Positions 55,201-64,000 of a stretch of 64,000 nucleotides of DNA are shown here, piece by piece. Every line of letters starts with the position of its first letter. The first letter of the stretch is position 1. Where the stretch lies: positions 496,001 to 560,000 of the forward strand of contig CM070588.1 of NCBI GenBank assembly GCA_036346355.1, read 5' to 3'. This stretch comes from Rhipidocladum racemiflorum. Its lineage: Eukaryota; Streptophyta; Magnoliopsida; Poales; Poaceae. Made by a program: the position numbers and the translations under genes. Below the pieces are notes generated by a model. It worked only from the letters and a program-made list of their open reading frames with translations. It had not been told where the DNA came from and made no database searches.

Positions 55201-58200
55201 TCTGTTCATGGTAACTACACCATTTGCTACCTATACTTCCACACATGTATTGCTATATCGCTCGTTAACAACTACTCTTCTTTGCAGACCGCAGAGTGCA
55301 AGTTAACCGAGTGGATAGACCCACCGTATCGCATACCTGTCCAGGTTTACATCCACACACTTCTAGTACGCCTAGACGAATTGCGAGAGGAAGCTCTAGG
55401 CAACAATTGCGGCTGCCACTATCGTGACAACCAGTGGCATCCACACTGTCCTGACGATAGGCACTCCATGTGGTTGCCGTACAGTGTCCCATTTGAGTCT
55501 TAGGGGCCTACGCCCACAACACCGATTCCATATACACCCACCATATTGTTTTCATTTCGAAAGGTACACGTATACTGTAGTTGTAGTGCAATTCGTTCGG
55601 TCGTGTGCCTTGCCATTTGTACCATAGGCATAGTCGGTAAAATTGCACTCCAACGAACCCAGCATGCCTTGTAAACCATATTTCCTTTAGTAATTACTAA
55701 CAAATTGGATCAACTTGTGCTTGTATCAGTGACCCTGACATCCCTGCCAGCTTTTCTCAATGACTTCACAACTCGCACTAGCTTTTCTCAGTACGTCAAA
55801 AGTACGCAACAGCTATCCTCAGTGACTTGACAACTTATACAACCTTTTCTCGGTGACTTCACCAAAATCCTCAAGTAACCACCGTAGCCTAGTAACCTCT
55901 ACTGTCAAAAGAGCGATAGCTCGTAACGTAGCCTCAGCACTCAAACGAGAAGCTGTTGTCTGCTTCTTAGTCTTCCAAGCAATGAGAGAACCACTAAGAA
56001 AAACACAGTAGGCAAAAAGGGACAAACGATCAGAGTGGTCACTAGCTCAGGTAGCATCAAAATATGCTTGTAGCTGTAAGGAGTTGGAGCGTGGAAAGAA
56101 AAGACGACAAGAGATAGTTCCATGAAGATATCGCAAAACACGAAGAAGATGACATAGTGGAGCTGAATAGGAGCAAAAACGAACTAAGTCAAGATATGCA
56201 CTGGATACGAAATGTCAGGACGAGTGACATCAAGATAAATAATACTCCAAACAAAGATGGCGATAGCGAGTAGGAGCCTCAAGAGGTTCACCATCAGTAG
56301 GTCGAATATGAATATTGAGCTCCATGGGGGTCTCGGCTATGAGCTGATCAGTGAGAGAAGCACGATCAAGAAGTTCATGAATATACTTCGCTTGGGACAG
56401 GAAGAAGCCCTCAGGTGTAGAAGAAGCCTCAATCCCAAGAAAGTAGCGAATGGGACCCAAATCAGACATGAGAAACTGCTCACTGAGACGTGCCTTCACA
56501 AAAGAAATATACTGAGAATTATCTCCAGTGATTATCATGTCATCAACATACAGAAGAAGAAGAGTCCAACCACGAGGCGAAGTGTGAACAAAAAGTGCAG
56601 GATCATGAGCACTAGCAGAAAAGCCAGCAACCATGACCACAAAAGAAAAACGCTCAAACCAGGTACGAGGAGCTTGCTTAAGCTCATAAAGAGAGTGGCA
56701 AAGTCGACAAACCATGCCTTCCGGAACAGCATACCCCAGTAGTAGCTGCATATAGACATCCTCACACACTCACTATTAAGAAAGACATTCTTGACATCAA
56801 GCTGAGAGATGGACCAATCACGAACAGAGGCCACAACAAGAAGAGTGCGAACAGTGGTCATGTGAGCCACAGGAGCAAAAGTCTCATCATAATTACAACC
56901 AAACTTCTGCTAAAAACCATGTGCTATGAGACGAACCTTGTAGCACTCAAGGGAACCATCAGAACGAGTCTTAACCTTATAGACCCACTTGCACGTAATG
57001 GAACAGACATGTGGAGGAAGGGGCACAAGATCTCATGTGCCAGTACGCTCAAGGGCAGCAAGCTCCTCCATCATCAATGCTGCCATTTCTGATGAATAAC
57101 AACATCACAGTAAGAAGTCGGCTCGACCAAAGCTGCGGCAGCAAAGCAGATGCTCACGAGGCTGAATAGACTAGCAATCGTGAAGAGCATAACAAGGAGA
57201 AGGCATTGAAGAGATGGCTCAGCAGGAGAAGATGGCAGATTAGAGATATCCTCAACTCGCGAACGACGAATATAATACAGAGGACAAGGAACAATATCAG
57301 GAGAAACCTCACAATAAGACACCGGTGGTGAAGAACACTAGAGGAGAGGCTGCCGATGAAGATGCAGACATTTTGCTCTTTAGTTTTTTTTCCGATCCAA
57401 CCAAGAGAGGTTAAATTTGGTTTTGGGTTTTGAGGTCCGATCGGTTTCCTCTCCTTTGTCCCCCTCCTTCGTCCTTCCGGTTTTAAGGAAACCGATCCGA
57501 CCAAGCGTCACGAGCATGCGATGAGGCCGAAAGCGGTTGGAGGCGGCCGGCCGGGAGGAGCCACGGGCAAACGGCGCGCGGCTGGAGGCGATGCGGCTGG
57601 AGGTGGTTCGGGGAAGAGTTGGCCGGAGGCAATCCTTTTATGGAGGACGACGGAAGCGGGGGAAGCCGGCCGGAGGCGGTCCGGCAGGCGGAGCGGCCGG
57701 AGGTGGCCCGGGGAAGATCGGTGCCAGCTGGAGGTAGCCCGGCAGTGGATGCTGGCAAAGCAGGGGAAGAGCAGGCCGGAGGCGGTTCTTTTGTGGATGC
57801 CGGCGGAAGCGGGGGAAGAGCCGCAGGAAAAGCAACGCGGATGAAACTTTAGCCATAACCTTAACTTTGTTTTGATATTATGTTATAAATAGTACTTATA
57901 TTCATTATAAGACTAATATATTAGAATATATATATACACACACACGGTATAAAAGAAAGCTTATAAAAGATAATGGCTATACAAGACAATATAGAATACT
58001 AACAATCTAACAATCTCTATAGAAGGCAATATGTGACACTGTCTAACATATGCATGCATAACATTGGTTTGACACAGGTCACAAACATTAGAAGAACCTG
58101 GATGGAATCGAAGAGCAGATAGACAGAAATTACATCTAAACTAGAAATGGTGGCGAAATCTTTGTTAGGCAGTTGGAGCTCCTAATGGGCATCTGATTAC

Positions 58201-60695
58201 TAGAATGAGCACATATCACTGTTTTCCAAGTCAGTAGCACTGGTTACAGACTTGATTCCAATCCAAATATAGAAATCTCTGATGGTACCTGTTACAATGC
58301 AATAGTGTGGATTCCTTGTGCATGCCCCATAAAATTGAAGAATATTTTCATGATTAACACTCCTGGAGGAAAAATATCTTGAATGAGTCCAAATAAAAAA
58401 GAACTGGCTAATTCAGTAACAGTTGTAGAAAGCTTGCCTTAGAATAAGTACTTCCTGAAAGAATTCAACTTCTGAAGGATTATTGAGATTTGCAATCCTG
58501 AGCATCTTTATAGCAACATCGAAACCATTATAAGTACCTCGATATCTGTGAAACAGAACATGAATGAGATCCGCTCAATGATCAACTCCTGTATGGCTTT
58601 GCCTACCAAAGCCAAACGCAGCTTAATAACATTCATGGAAATTTGTCAGCTCGCTTCATGACAACATGCCAAAATTTCCTTGTCAGCACATGCCAGCATG
58701 CTGAGAGTACTGTTTATTAAGGCTAGAGGGGCACGGACATGCTAGCAGTGAAGTGGCAAAATGAGCAGCTCAAGTAATTAAATGAACCTATGGTGATCGT
58801 ATTACTCCCAAATTTCAAGTGTAACAGTTCTTACAAGTCAGCAGAAGATCCAGACGCAATCTTTTCCCCCCTTGTTAGCATGCTCCAGTCGATTTCTGAA
58901 TCTCCAACCTGTTGTTGCAGCTCAAGTAATCTCTCCGAGGCTGAAGAATTTGTTGAATTAGATGTTGATGCCTACAAATTACATGGAAACAATTCAAATC
59001 GATCTGGCAGGAAATGTTAGGCATGGCATGCTGACTGAAAGTAGAGTTTCGTGCGTAATACTGCATTTACCGCGAGTAAGTGATACAAAAACAAGCATTC
59101 AGATGTCTTGCCGACAACTGAAACTAGAAGTATTTAAATAAGTTGAGTGGAAAAGGGCATCATACATTTTTAAGTTTTAATGCCTCCTTAATGTTTGTAA
59201 GCAAATCATCTGTCTCCTGCATGTACAATTGCAAAATGAGCGACATGTAAGAGAATGCAAAATGAGAGATTGATGGTTCACTCTATGAGAAATGTAAGCT
59301 GTTAGAATCGATATCCAGTGACATCGCAAACCGACAAATTTCTTTAATTAACTCTGGAGCTTATATAGTAGAATTTAAAATACAGAATAGAAATAATATG
59401 TGCACAAAGCCATAAACAGTCCAGCGCTACATACAGGCATGCTTAAACTAACTTTAAATCGTTCTCAAAAAAAAAAAAAAGAGAGGAAAAAAACTAACTT
59501 TACCTCTGTATCCCACCCATCAACAACAAAAACGTCCAAACAAAAACCATCAGTTGTAGAGTAAACATGAGCTTCACGAATATTCAATCCAACCTCAGAC
59601 AGCAATGCAGTCAGCTGTTGAACAACCATTTGTCATAAGAAACCTGACATGGTCTAATATGAAATTGGACATTAAGGCAAATACTAGGAAACATTGGCAT
59701 TACCCGGCTAAGGAGCTTGGGCCTGTCGAGGGATGAGAAGATGATCTCATGGAGAAGGATATTTTTTGAATCCCTGTAGAGAATTCAGAATCCCATTTTA
59801 ACTTGAAAGCGATAAACCAATCAAGCAAACATTGTAAGCTAAAGCACATGGAAAGGATGCTTTTTCGGAGGAAGTGACAAAATGCAGCACTTATCCCCAA
59901 CTTGAAACCATCAAAAAAGAAAGGGAAGGAGCTATATAATTTGGCGGGGGATTTGCTGATTTGCCCCGAAGTTGATTGACCTTTGATGATTTGCCATGTA
60001 ATATCTCACTGACATGTGGCCCCAGGACCCGCATGTCAGTGAGATATCGTAGGGCAAATCATCATAGGCCGACCAACTTCGGGGCAAATCATCATTTTTT
60101 CCTAATTTGGCTGCCATGACGGTCAGCAGGAGACATAAAGAAGGCTAGAGAAGCAGTAGCTCGCTAGGTTAGGTACCTTGAGGAGACAGACATGGAGGAG
60201 GCCGAGTTGTCGGCAGCCCTTCTCTTCTCCAAACTGAGGTCTTGCAGCAACTTTTGGCATGGATCATCGAGAAACCCGCGATTACTGCTGCCTTCCCTGT
60301 CTGGTTCAACTGCTGGAATGCACTGCTCATCAAGGGATTGAGCAGTAGAAAGGTGAAAATTGCACCAAAAAAATTGGATTTTGCAAAGCAGAATTGTTGT
60401 GTAGCCGGCAGGTTACCTTCAGGAAGCGAGCGTGGAAGACGGGGCGCTTGTCCGGCTCGGCGCACTCGTCGAGGATCCTCTGGTGGAGCAGCACGTCCTC
60501 CGCCTTGTTGACGCCCAGGTCGACGAGGTACCTGGCCGGCAGCCGGTGGAAGTGGAGGTAGAGCTTGTCCCGGGACTCCGATGTGACCTTCCCCAGGAGG
60601 AGGAGACGCTCGTATATGCTGCGGCGCAGCAGGTCGTGGAGGTCGGCCAGCTGGCGCGGCGGCGAGGAGCTCTCGCCCGTCCCCTCCTCCACCAT
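49201..60695 (-). CDS. ACT-domain Raf-like serine/threonine/tyrosine protein kinase (STY type)
   Basis: Fourteen exons, minus strand: 60417-60695, 60177-60322, 59704-59773, 59504-59614, 59166-59216, 58835-58971, 58438-58545, 58289-58362, 51259-51434, 50575-50670, 49758-49838, 49615-49665, 49343-49483 and 49201-49257. All phases join and total 1,578 nt (525 residues), with no frameshift. The N-terminus has HFHRLPARYLVDLGVNKAED. An ACT domain (HEIIFSSLDRPKLLSRLTAL to FVVDGW) spans about residues 150-205. The kinase domain follows: glycine loop IASGSSADLYRG, VAIK lysine, CIVTEYMPEGN hinge, HRDLKTANLL, DFG, and TGTYRWMAPE. The layout is that of Arabidopsis STY8/17/46, cytosolic kinases implicated in phosphorylating chloroplast precursor proteins. 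The glycine loop has SSAD where relatives often have SYGD or SCGD. All introns are GT-AG except intron 7 (GC-AG). Exon 2 could start 3 bases earlier (60,325). Confidence 0.93.
51545..51850. repeat. GGCGACAGA / ATTTCAATTGGCGAC inverted repeats
   Basis: Repeated words such as TCGATTGGCGACAGAG, CTGTCGCCAATTGAAACGAC and CATTTCAAATGGCGAAAG in both orientations, like a subterminal region of a DNA transposon. The terminal ends were not identified. Confidence 0.55.
51855..51975 (+). repeat. Purine-rich tract
   Basis: GGAAGAGGAAAGGAGAGGGA and similar text for about 110 bases on the plus strand, pyrimidine-rich in the kinase transcript. Confidence 0.7.
51976..53020. other. AT-rich intronic DNA, nothing recognised
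   Basis: No frame, terminal repeat or motif that I can support. Confidence 0.3.
53095..53395 (+). pseudogene. Exon-like open segment, possible captured gene piece
   Basis: An open frame (139 residues over 53,024-53,443) in the plus direction. It is bounded by TTGCACCCCAG at 53,094 and a donor-like CAG/GTAGG at 53,396, so it looks like an internal exon. The product has an acidic start (DPHDEDDVDHSRGY) and a Pro-rich centre (APSVRPPRMRQAPN). I do not recognise the family. It is antisense to the kinase gene. Confidence 0.35.
53587..54600. repeat. Pair of inverted GTTCCTCG-rich segments around exon-like DNA
   Basis: 53,625-53,670 (GTTCCCGGGTCGAGG, GAACGGGAACGCGGGACGAG) and 54,500-54,570 (CGTCCCCGTTCCTCG, GACGAAGTTCCCGGGACGAGG) are imperfect inverted copies. 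Between them, 54,022-54,042 has AAACCCTAACCCTAAT (telobox-like) and a donor-like CCAAG/GTAAGCC at 54,268, so a gene 5' end may be carried here. Confidence 0.4.
54640..54800 (+). repeat. Degenerate tandem repeat GTGACAACACACTACCAC
   Basis: Five or so copies with a period of about 30-35 bases (TGACAGCACACTGCCGC, TGACAACACACTTCCAAC, TGACAACACACTACCACC). Confidence 0.65.
55006..55503 (+). pseudogene. ORF resembling the end of a GRF-type zinc finger protein
   Basis: 165 codons. The C-terminal half has CKLTEWIDPPYRIPVQ and LLVRLDELREEALG, similar in layout to the CxxxxWxD...helix end of plant GRF zinc finger proteins often spread by transposons. The upstream Cys residues expected for a complete finger are not seen in frame; an intron-like TTTGCAG lies at about 55,288. 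A captured fragment is likely; confidence is low. Confidence 0.3.
55819..57092 (-). pseudogene. Copia RT and RNase H remnant in the kinase intron
   Basis: Minus-strand pieces: CKWVYKVKTRSDGS near 56,980, TVRTLLVVASVRDWSISQLD and VKNVFLNSE at about 56,780-56,870, then LYELKQAPRTWFERFSF, LLLLYVDDMIITGD and SDLGPIRYFLGIE at 56,230-56,769, and RNase H text (SLIAWKTKKQTTASRLSAEA) at 55,819-56,025. There are several frame changes and stops. It lies in the same direction as the kinase gene. Confidence 0.88.
57500..57850. repeat. GC-rich block with about 150-bp internal duplication
   Basis: GGAAGCGGGGGAAG with its flanks occurs at about 57,650 and 57,803, and GGCCGGAGGCGGT-type text recurs. Long frames on both strands here are composition artefacts. 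Confidence 0.5.
59954..60094. mobile_element. Foldback MITE in intron 2 of the kinase gene
   Basis: The left arm GATTTGCCCCGAAGTTGATT...CTCACTGACATG (59,958-60,018) pairs with the right arm CATGTCAGTGAGATATCGTA...CTTCGGGGCAAATC (60,031-60,090), leaving a loop of about 12 bases. Arms of about 60 bases, with few mismatches and small gaps. It would form a hairpin in the unspliced transcript. Confidence 0.85.
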
Positions 60696-61017
60696 TAATC
60701 GTGGCTGCGCCTGCGCCGACGAGGGAATCGCGCGGAATCTGAATCTTCGCCGAGCGGGAGGGGAATCTTGTTCGATCTCTGCTTGACTTGCAGAGGAAGG
60801 CCAGCTGAAGTCGCGTCGCGCGTGGGGCAGGTCGGGTTGGGAGGCGGAGGGGGGTGTGGGTGGGCTACGGCCGGCGAGCCGGTGGGCAGAGCTCCGGGCG
60901 AGCCGGTGGAGAAGACGACCACCGAATGGAATTCAAAGCATTTATCGTCTTCTTGGTCTCATTATTTTATTTATTTCCGGCTGCTTGATCTGCTGGAAGA
61001 GGGATCATGCAGCAGTT
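60696..61017 (-). promoter_or_regulatory. 5' UTR and proximal promoter of the kinase gene
   Basis: GC-rich up to about 60,910, then AT-rich. No clear TATA box was found on the minus strand; a CpG-rich TATA-less promoter is likely (inference). Confidence 0.4.
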
Positions 61018-61178
61018 GAATGGGGACGGTAAGTCCCATCTCGACTGTCCGATCAGAAAGTAACGGTCTAAATTTTTCTTGAGAATACTGTAGCAAAGTA
61101 CTGTATGATCTGTACCGTTGATTCGCGGGATCGGACGGCTTTGAGACATAAGGGCTGCTTAACTCGCAGTCCCCATTC
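61018..61178. mobile_element. Small inverted-repeat element upstream of the kinase gene
   Basis: GAATGGGGAC and GTCCCCATTC form the ends, and CTGTCCGATC / GATCGGACGG are further inverted internal words. 161 bp, about 320 bases before the kinase ATG. No clear duplication. Confidence 0.55.
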
Positions 61179-62103
61179 AAAGTATATGAGAACCCTGTTT
61201 GATCTGTTGTGAGGGCAGGAACAGGAGCAGGTTCCTTGCTTGCAACCAATGCGGAGCTCGCAGTGGTGGACCCACCACGGCTGCGCGTGGAGGCTAGCGC
61301 ATCAGCTCTGTTTGTTGTGCCGCCGAAACCCCTCTAACACCGACTTCTACCTGTTGGAGACGTCCATGGTGGAGCATCACCTGCCAGTGGCAGTGTGGCG
61401 TAAGAAGCAGGGAGGTGATTGTCTGGCTTGGAGACTCAAAGGTTGAAGAAGAAGTGACATCTGGTGCATCCGCCCACCAATGGTTGCACCAGACCAACGC
61501 ACTTGAATAGAATTGAGTTTAACTTGAACCAAACTCAATCCCCAATTTTCAATTCCTCAAATCCCTCAATTCACTGTAATAGACTCCGTGAGAGGACGAC
61601 TCATGAGCTCATGTGCAACGACAAAGGAGGCAAGGGGCGGGACGGCATGCGGAGACAGAGGGGGCGACTGCAACTGGGTTAGGTGCGGCGGGGGCGACGA
61701 CGGAGGAGGCGAGGCAACTGTGGGCATCACGCAATGAGGTGACAGAGGGGGTGAGCCGGTGATGGGCAGGCAGTGCACAACGATGAATGGGTGGATAGGA
61801 GGGCGATGGAGGGGTAGATGGGCAGCTTGCGGAAGGGGCAAGGGGCCATCTGTGGAGCACTCGTCACTTGGTCCATGAGATGAGGAGGAGGGAGAGGGGT
61901 TGTCGGGCTAAGCCGCTGAGGGCCGTGAGGCTAGCTAAGACAAAGTGACTCTTTTTTCTAATTTTAATTATTCATTGATTTGTATATTGTAAAAACGTAA
62001 GATGTCTCCTTGTAGAAGCAAAAAATAATTATGTTCTCTAGTATAGTCTCAATTTCTCATATAGTTGTATATTCTATAAAATTTTATTGTAGATTCATAA
62101 AAG
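61179..62103. other. Intergenic, nothing recognised
   Basis: 61,620-61,900 is G-rich on the plus strand with artefactual frames. The sequence before 62,104 is AT-rich and may be the leader of the hAT-type gene. Confidence 0.3.
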
Positions 62104-62430
62104 ATGGATAAACAAACTTTACAAAACTATTTATTGAACAATCTTAGTATATGTAGTCCTCGAACCAACGAGAGCACAACTCAACAAAAGAAGCCTCGGA
62201 TTGATTGTTATCGAGATGATGTCATTGCCGATCCAACATATCATGTACCAATTGAAGATTATCCCAATAATATTAGAGATCAAATGAGGAGAGCATATTC
62301 GTTGAAGGGTCCAACTCGACCATTCGACCGTGTTTTTTCAAAGAAAAAGATAGATTGTTGGAGATCTTTTCAAGAATCATGGTTTAACCTATTTGATTGG
62401 TTGGAATATGGTGTGTCAAAGGATGTTGCC
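62104..62430 (+). pseudogene. N-terminus of a hAT-type transposase (TTF-type zinc finger), truncated
   Basis: An ATG at 62,104 opens MDKQTLQNYLL. At about residues 65-110 it reads GPTRPFDRVFSKKK, then CWRSFQESWFNLFDWLEY and GVSKDVAF, the start of the TTF-type zinc finger found in domesticated and active hAT-like transposases (ZMYM1-like). The frame then runs into A/T-rich LINE tail sequence; its last 16 or so codons belong to the LINE. The rest of the transposase is not in the window. Confidence 0.7.
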
Positions 62431-64000
62431 TTTATTTATTTTTTATTTTTTGAAAAGATCAGCAAGAGCTCTGCCATTCATTAAGTAGAAGGGAAAATAG
62501 GAAACAAATACATCACGTTCATGCCACATCAGTTATAGCAACCCGTAACTGGAGAGCTTGTTAATGCAAGACCATTTGCACCATCCGATATGAATTTTTT
62601 AAAATCATGTTGTTTTGTTCTTTCCATAGATTCTAGAAGGTGTAAATTAGTACCCCAACTAGGTCCTTCCGATGTTGCCTCCCGGTATTTCGACGGATGG
62701 AGTCCCACCATTGAGACATAGTGACAGTCATCGCCTCAGGCTATGCCATGCCCATGTATAAATGCATCCAGTGAAAGACCTTCCTCCATACCTGTCTTGT
62801 GAAAGGGCACAAAAGGATTAGATGAGTGGCCGATTCTGGTTCAATTCCATAAAAGCACGCAGATTGTGCTATGAGGCCATCCTCTGGTTGCTAGTCTATC
62901 TACCATCAGAATTTTGTGTTGAACCAATAACCAAGTGAAGAATTTGCATCTTCCTTCTATTGTTGCCTGCCAGATAGATTTGTAGTCGTGGTCCAGCATG
63001 GAGCCCTAGAACTACATTCGGTAAGCTGTTGTAGGATAGTATTCTCCATTTGATGTCCATTTTCAAATGATATCATCTTGCACCTGTGTGTTGAAGGTAA
63101 CCTGCTGAATGGCCTGCCAAAGAATAACAAATTCATCTAGCTGCATTTGAGTTGTGAGTCTACGCAGTGGCCGGATCCATTTCCTATTAGCTAGTCCGTT
63201 CCACACTATTCAACCTCTTCTCCAGACCATCTTGAAGCAATCCGGCGCCAGCTGCCTTGGAGAGTTTCCATTAAGCCAAGTGTCAGTCCAAAAATTGTTC
63301 CTATCCCCGTTTCCCAAAATGATCGTAGTGCTCGCTTGAAAGAGGCTCCGATCGATGTCGTCACATGGCAGTTCGTGTGTGCCCACGGCCTATGGTGATC
63401 TTTGCAGTTGTACCACAGCCAACGAAGGCGGAGTGCTCATCCTAACCTATCGAAATCTTTTACCCCTAAGCCTCCTAGAGACTTCTGTCTGCAAACCTTG
63501 TTCTAATTCATCAGACAATGTCCTCCTTTGCATTCCTGTTCGCGCCTCCAGATGAATTTTCTTCGAAGCCTATGGATTCTTTTTGATGTCCATCTAGGCA
63601 TAGGAAATACCATCAACTGATATACCGCAAGGGGCATAAGAATAGAATTTGTCAGGACCACATGGCCCACCCTAGAAAACAATCTCCCTTTCCATCCTAT
63701 TAGACGACCTCGCACTTTGTCGATGAGTTGTTGTAGGTCTGCCCTTTTGAGTTTTCCAGGGCGCAGAGGTAGCCCTAAGTACCTGCACGGGAATGTTTTG
63801 CTCTGGGCAGGAAAGTCCTAAAGGACAGTGGTCATATCCAAGATGTCGCATCTTATGGGGTATACTTCACTCTTTTGAATGTTGGTGTTAAGTCCTGTGG
63901 CTCCCTTGAAAATAGCCATGATCTCATGGGTGGCCTTCAGTTCATGCCTATTTGGATTCATGAAGATGGCTGCATCATCCACATAGAAAGAGATGCGTGT
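62431..64000 (-). mobile_element. 3' part of a LINE (L1-type), running off the window
   Basis: On the minus strand from 64,000: RISFYVDDAAIFMNPNR (RT active site), IMAIFKGATGLN, YLGLPLRPGK, then LIGWKGRLFSRVGHVVLTNS and RKFIWR (63,503-63,715). A zinc-binding end follows (CPFTRQVWRKVFHWMH near 62,800). The 3' UTR has GCAGAGCTCTTGCTG and an A-rich tail (T-rich at 62,431-62,449 on the plus strand). Frames are interrupted. It inserted into the hAT-type ORF at about 62,430. Confidence 0.88.

Larger units (their letters stand above)
51435..58288 (-). other. Intron 8 of the kinase gene, 6.85 kb, filled with repeats
   Basis: Flanked by exon 8 ending ACA-G and exon 9 beginning AA-TAC; the junction rebuilds the Glu of CIVTEYMPEGN. 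Donor GTACC (58,287-58,288) and acceptor CAG are canonical. Contents are listed separately; without the inserts this intron is short in most relatives (inference). Confidence 0.85.

Noticed and set aside
57521..57856. Overlapping Gly/Ala/Arg-rich frames in the kinase intron
   Set aside because: Frames are open on both strands over an internally duplicated GC-rich block, as expected by composition.

Overview
The window is nuclear DNA of a flowering plant, almost certainly a grass. The evidence is nested LTR retrotransposons of the Tat, Tekay and SIRE types, many small MITEs, a CACTA element, a LINE, GC-rich intronless NHL genes and a multi-exon kinase gene. The species cannot be fixed from the sequence. 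Only three host genes are convincing, all on the minus strand: two NDR1/HIN1-like (NHL, LEA_2) membrane protein genes at 27,584-28,201 and 36,533-37,198, and a 14-exon ACT-domain Raf-like (STY-type) protein kinase gene at 49,201-60,695. The kinase CDS closes in frame at 525 residues.

The first 25.7 kb is a four-level nest of LTR elements, three levels of it dated by matching target-site duplications (TSDs). A Tat-type Ty3/Gypsy element (only its 3' part is here: 1-588 and 24,393-25,671) was hit in its antisense ORF by a SIRE/Maximus-type Copia element (589-24,387, TSD CCTTC). The 3' LTR of that Copia was then hit by a Tekay-type chromovirus with about 3-kb LTRs (1,003-13,363, TSD CTTTC). The chromovirus in turn carries a solo Copia LTR (8,556-10,081, TSD CTGAC). 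All coding regions in the nest are broken by frameshifts. Both large elements carry arrays of short spaced palindromes just upstream of their LTR TATA boxes. The Copia element has a further array between pol and an extra env-position ORF.

From 25.7 to 49 kb the sequence alternates between the two NHL genes and mobile-element debris: a 3.4-kb non-autonomous CACTA element (28,752-32,174, TSD CAT), a truncated Tekay-like LTR, Copia protease/RT remnants, a lone Copia LTR, several MITEs and a second degenerate Copia element (43.1-45.8 kb). A compact run of four small DNA elements (46.9-48.66 kb) lies just beyond the 3' end of the kinase gene, two of them with clear duplications (a 10-bp MULE-like one and an 8-bp hAT one). 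The kinase gene has one very large intron (6.85 kb). It is filled with a same-strand Copia RT/RNase H remnant and pieces that look like captured exons. Another intron holds a long inverted repeat, and one intron has a GC-AG donor. The last 2 kb is a hAT-type transposase fragment interrupted by the 3' end of a LINE that runs off the window.

Nothing here is a clear new biochemical system. The observations most worth following are the palindrome arrays placed like promoters in unrelated retroelements, the possible internal promoter for the extra Copia ORF, the nest whose inner element looks older than its host, and the TE-loaded but intact kinase gene.
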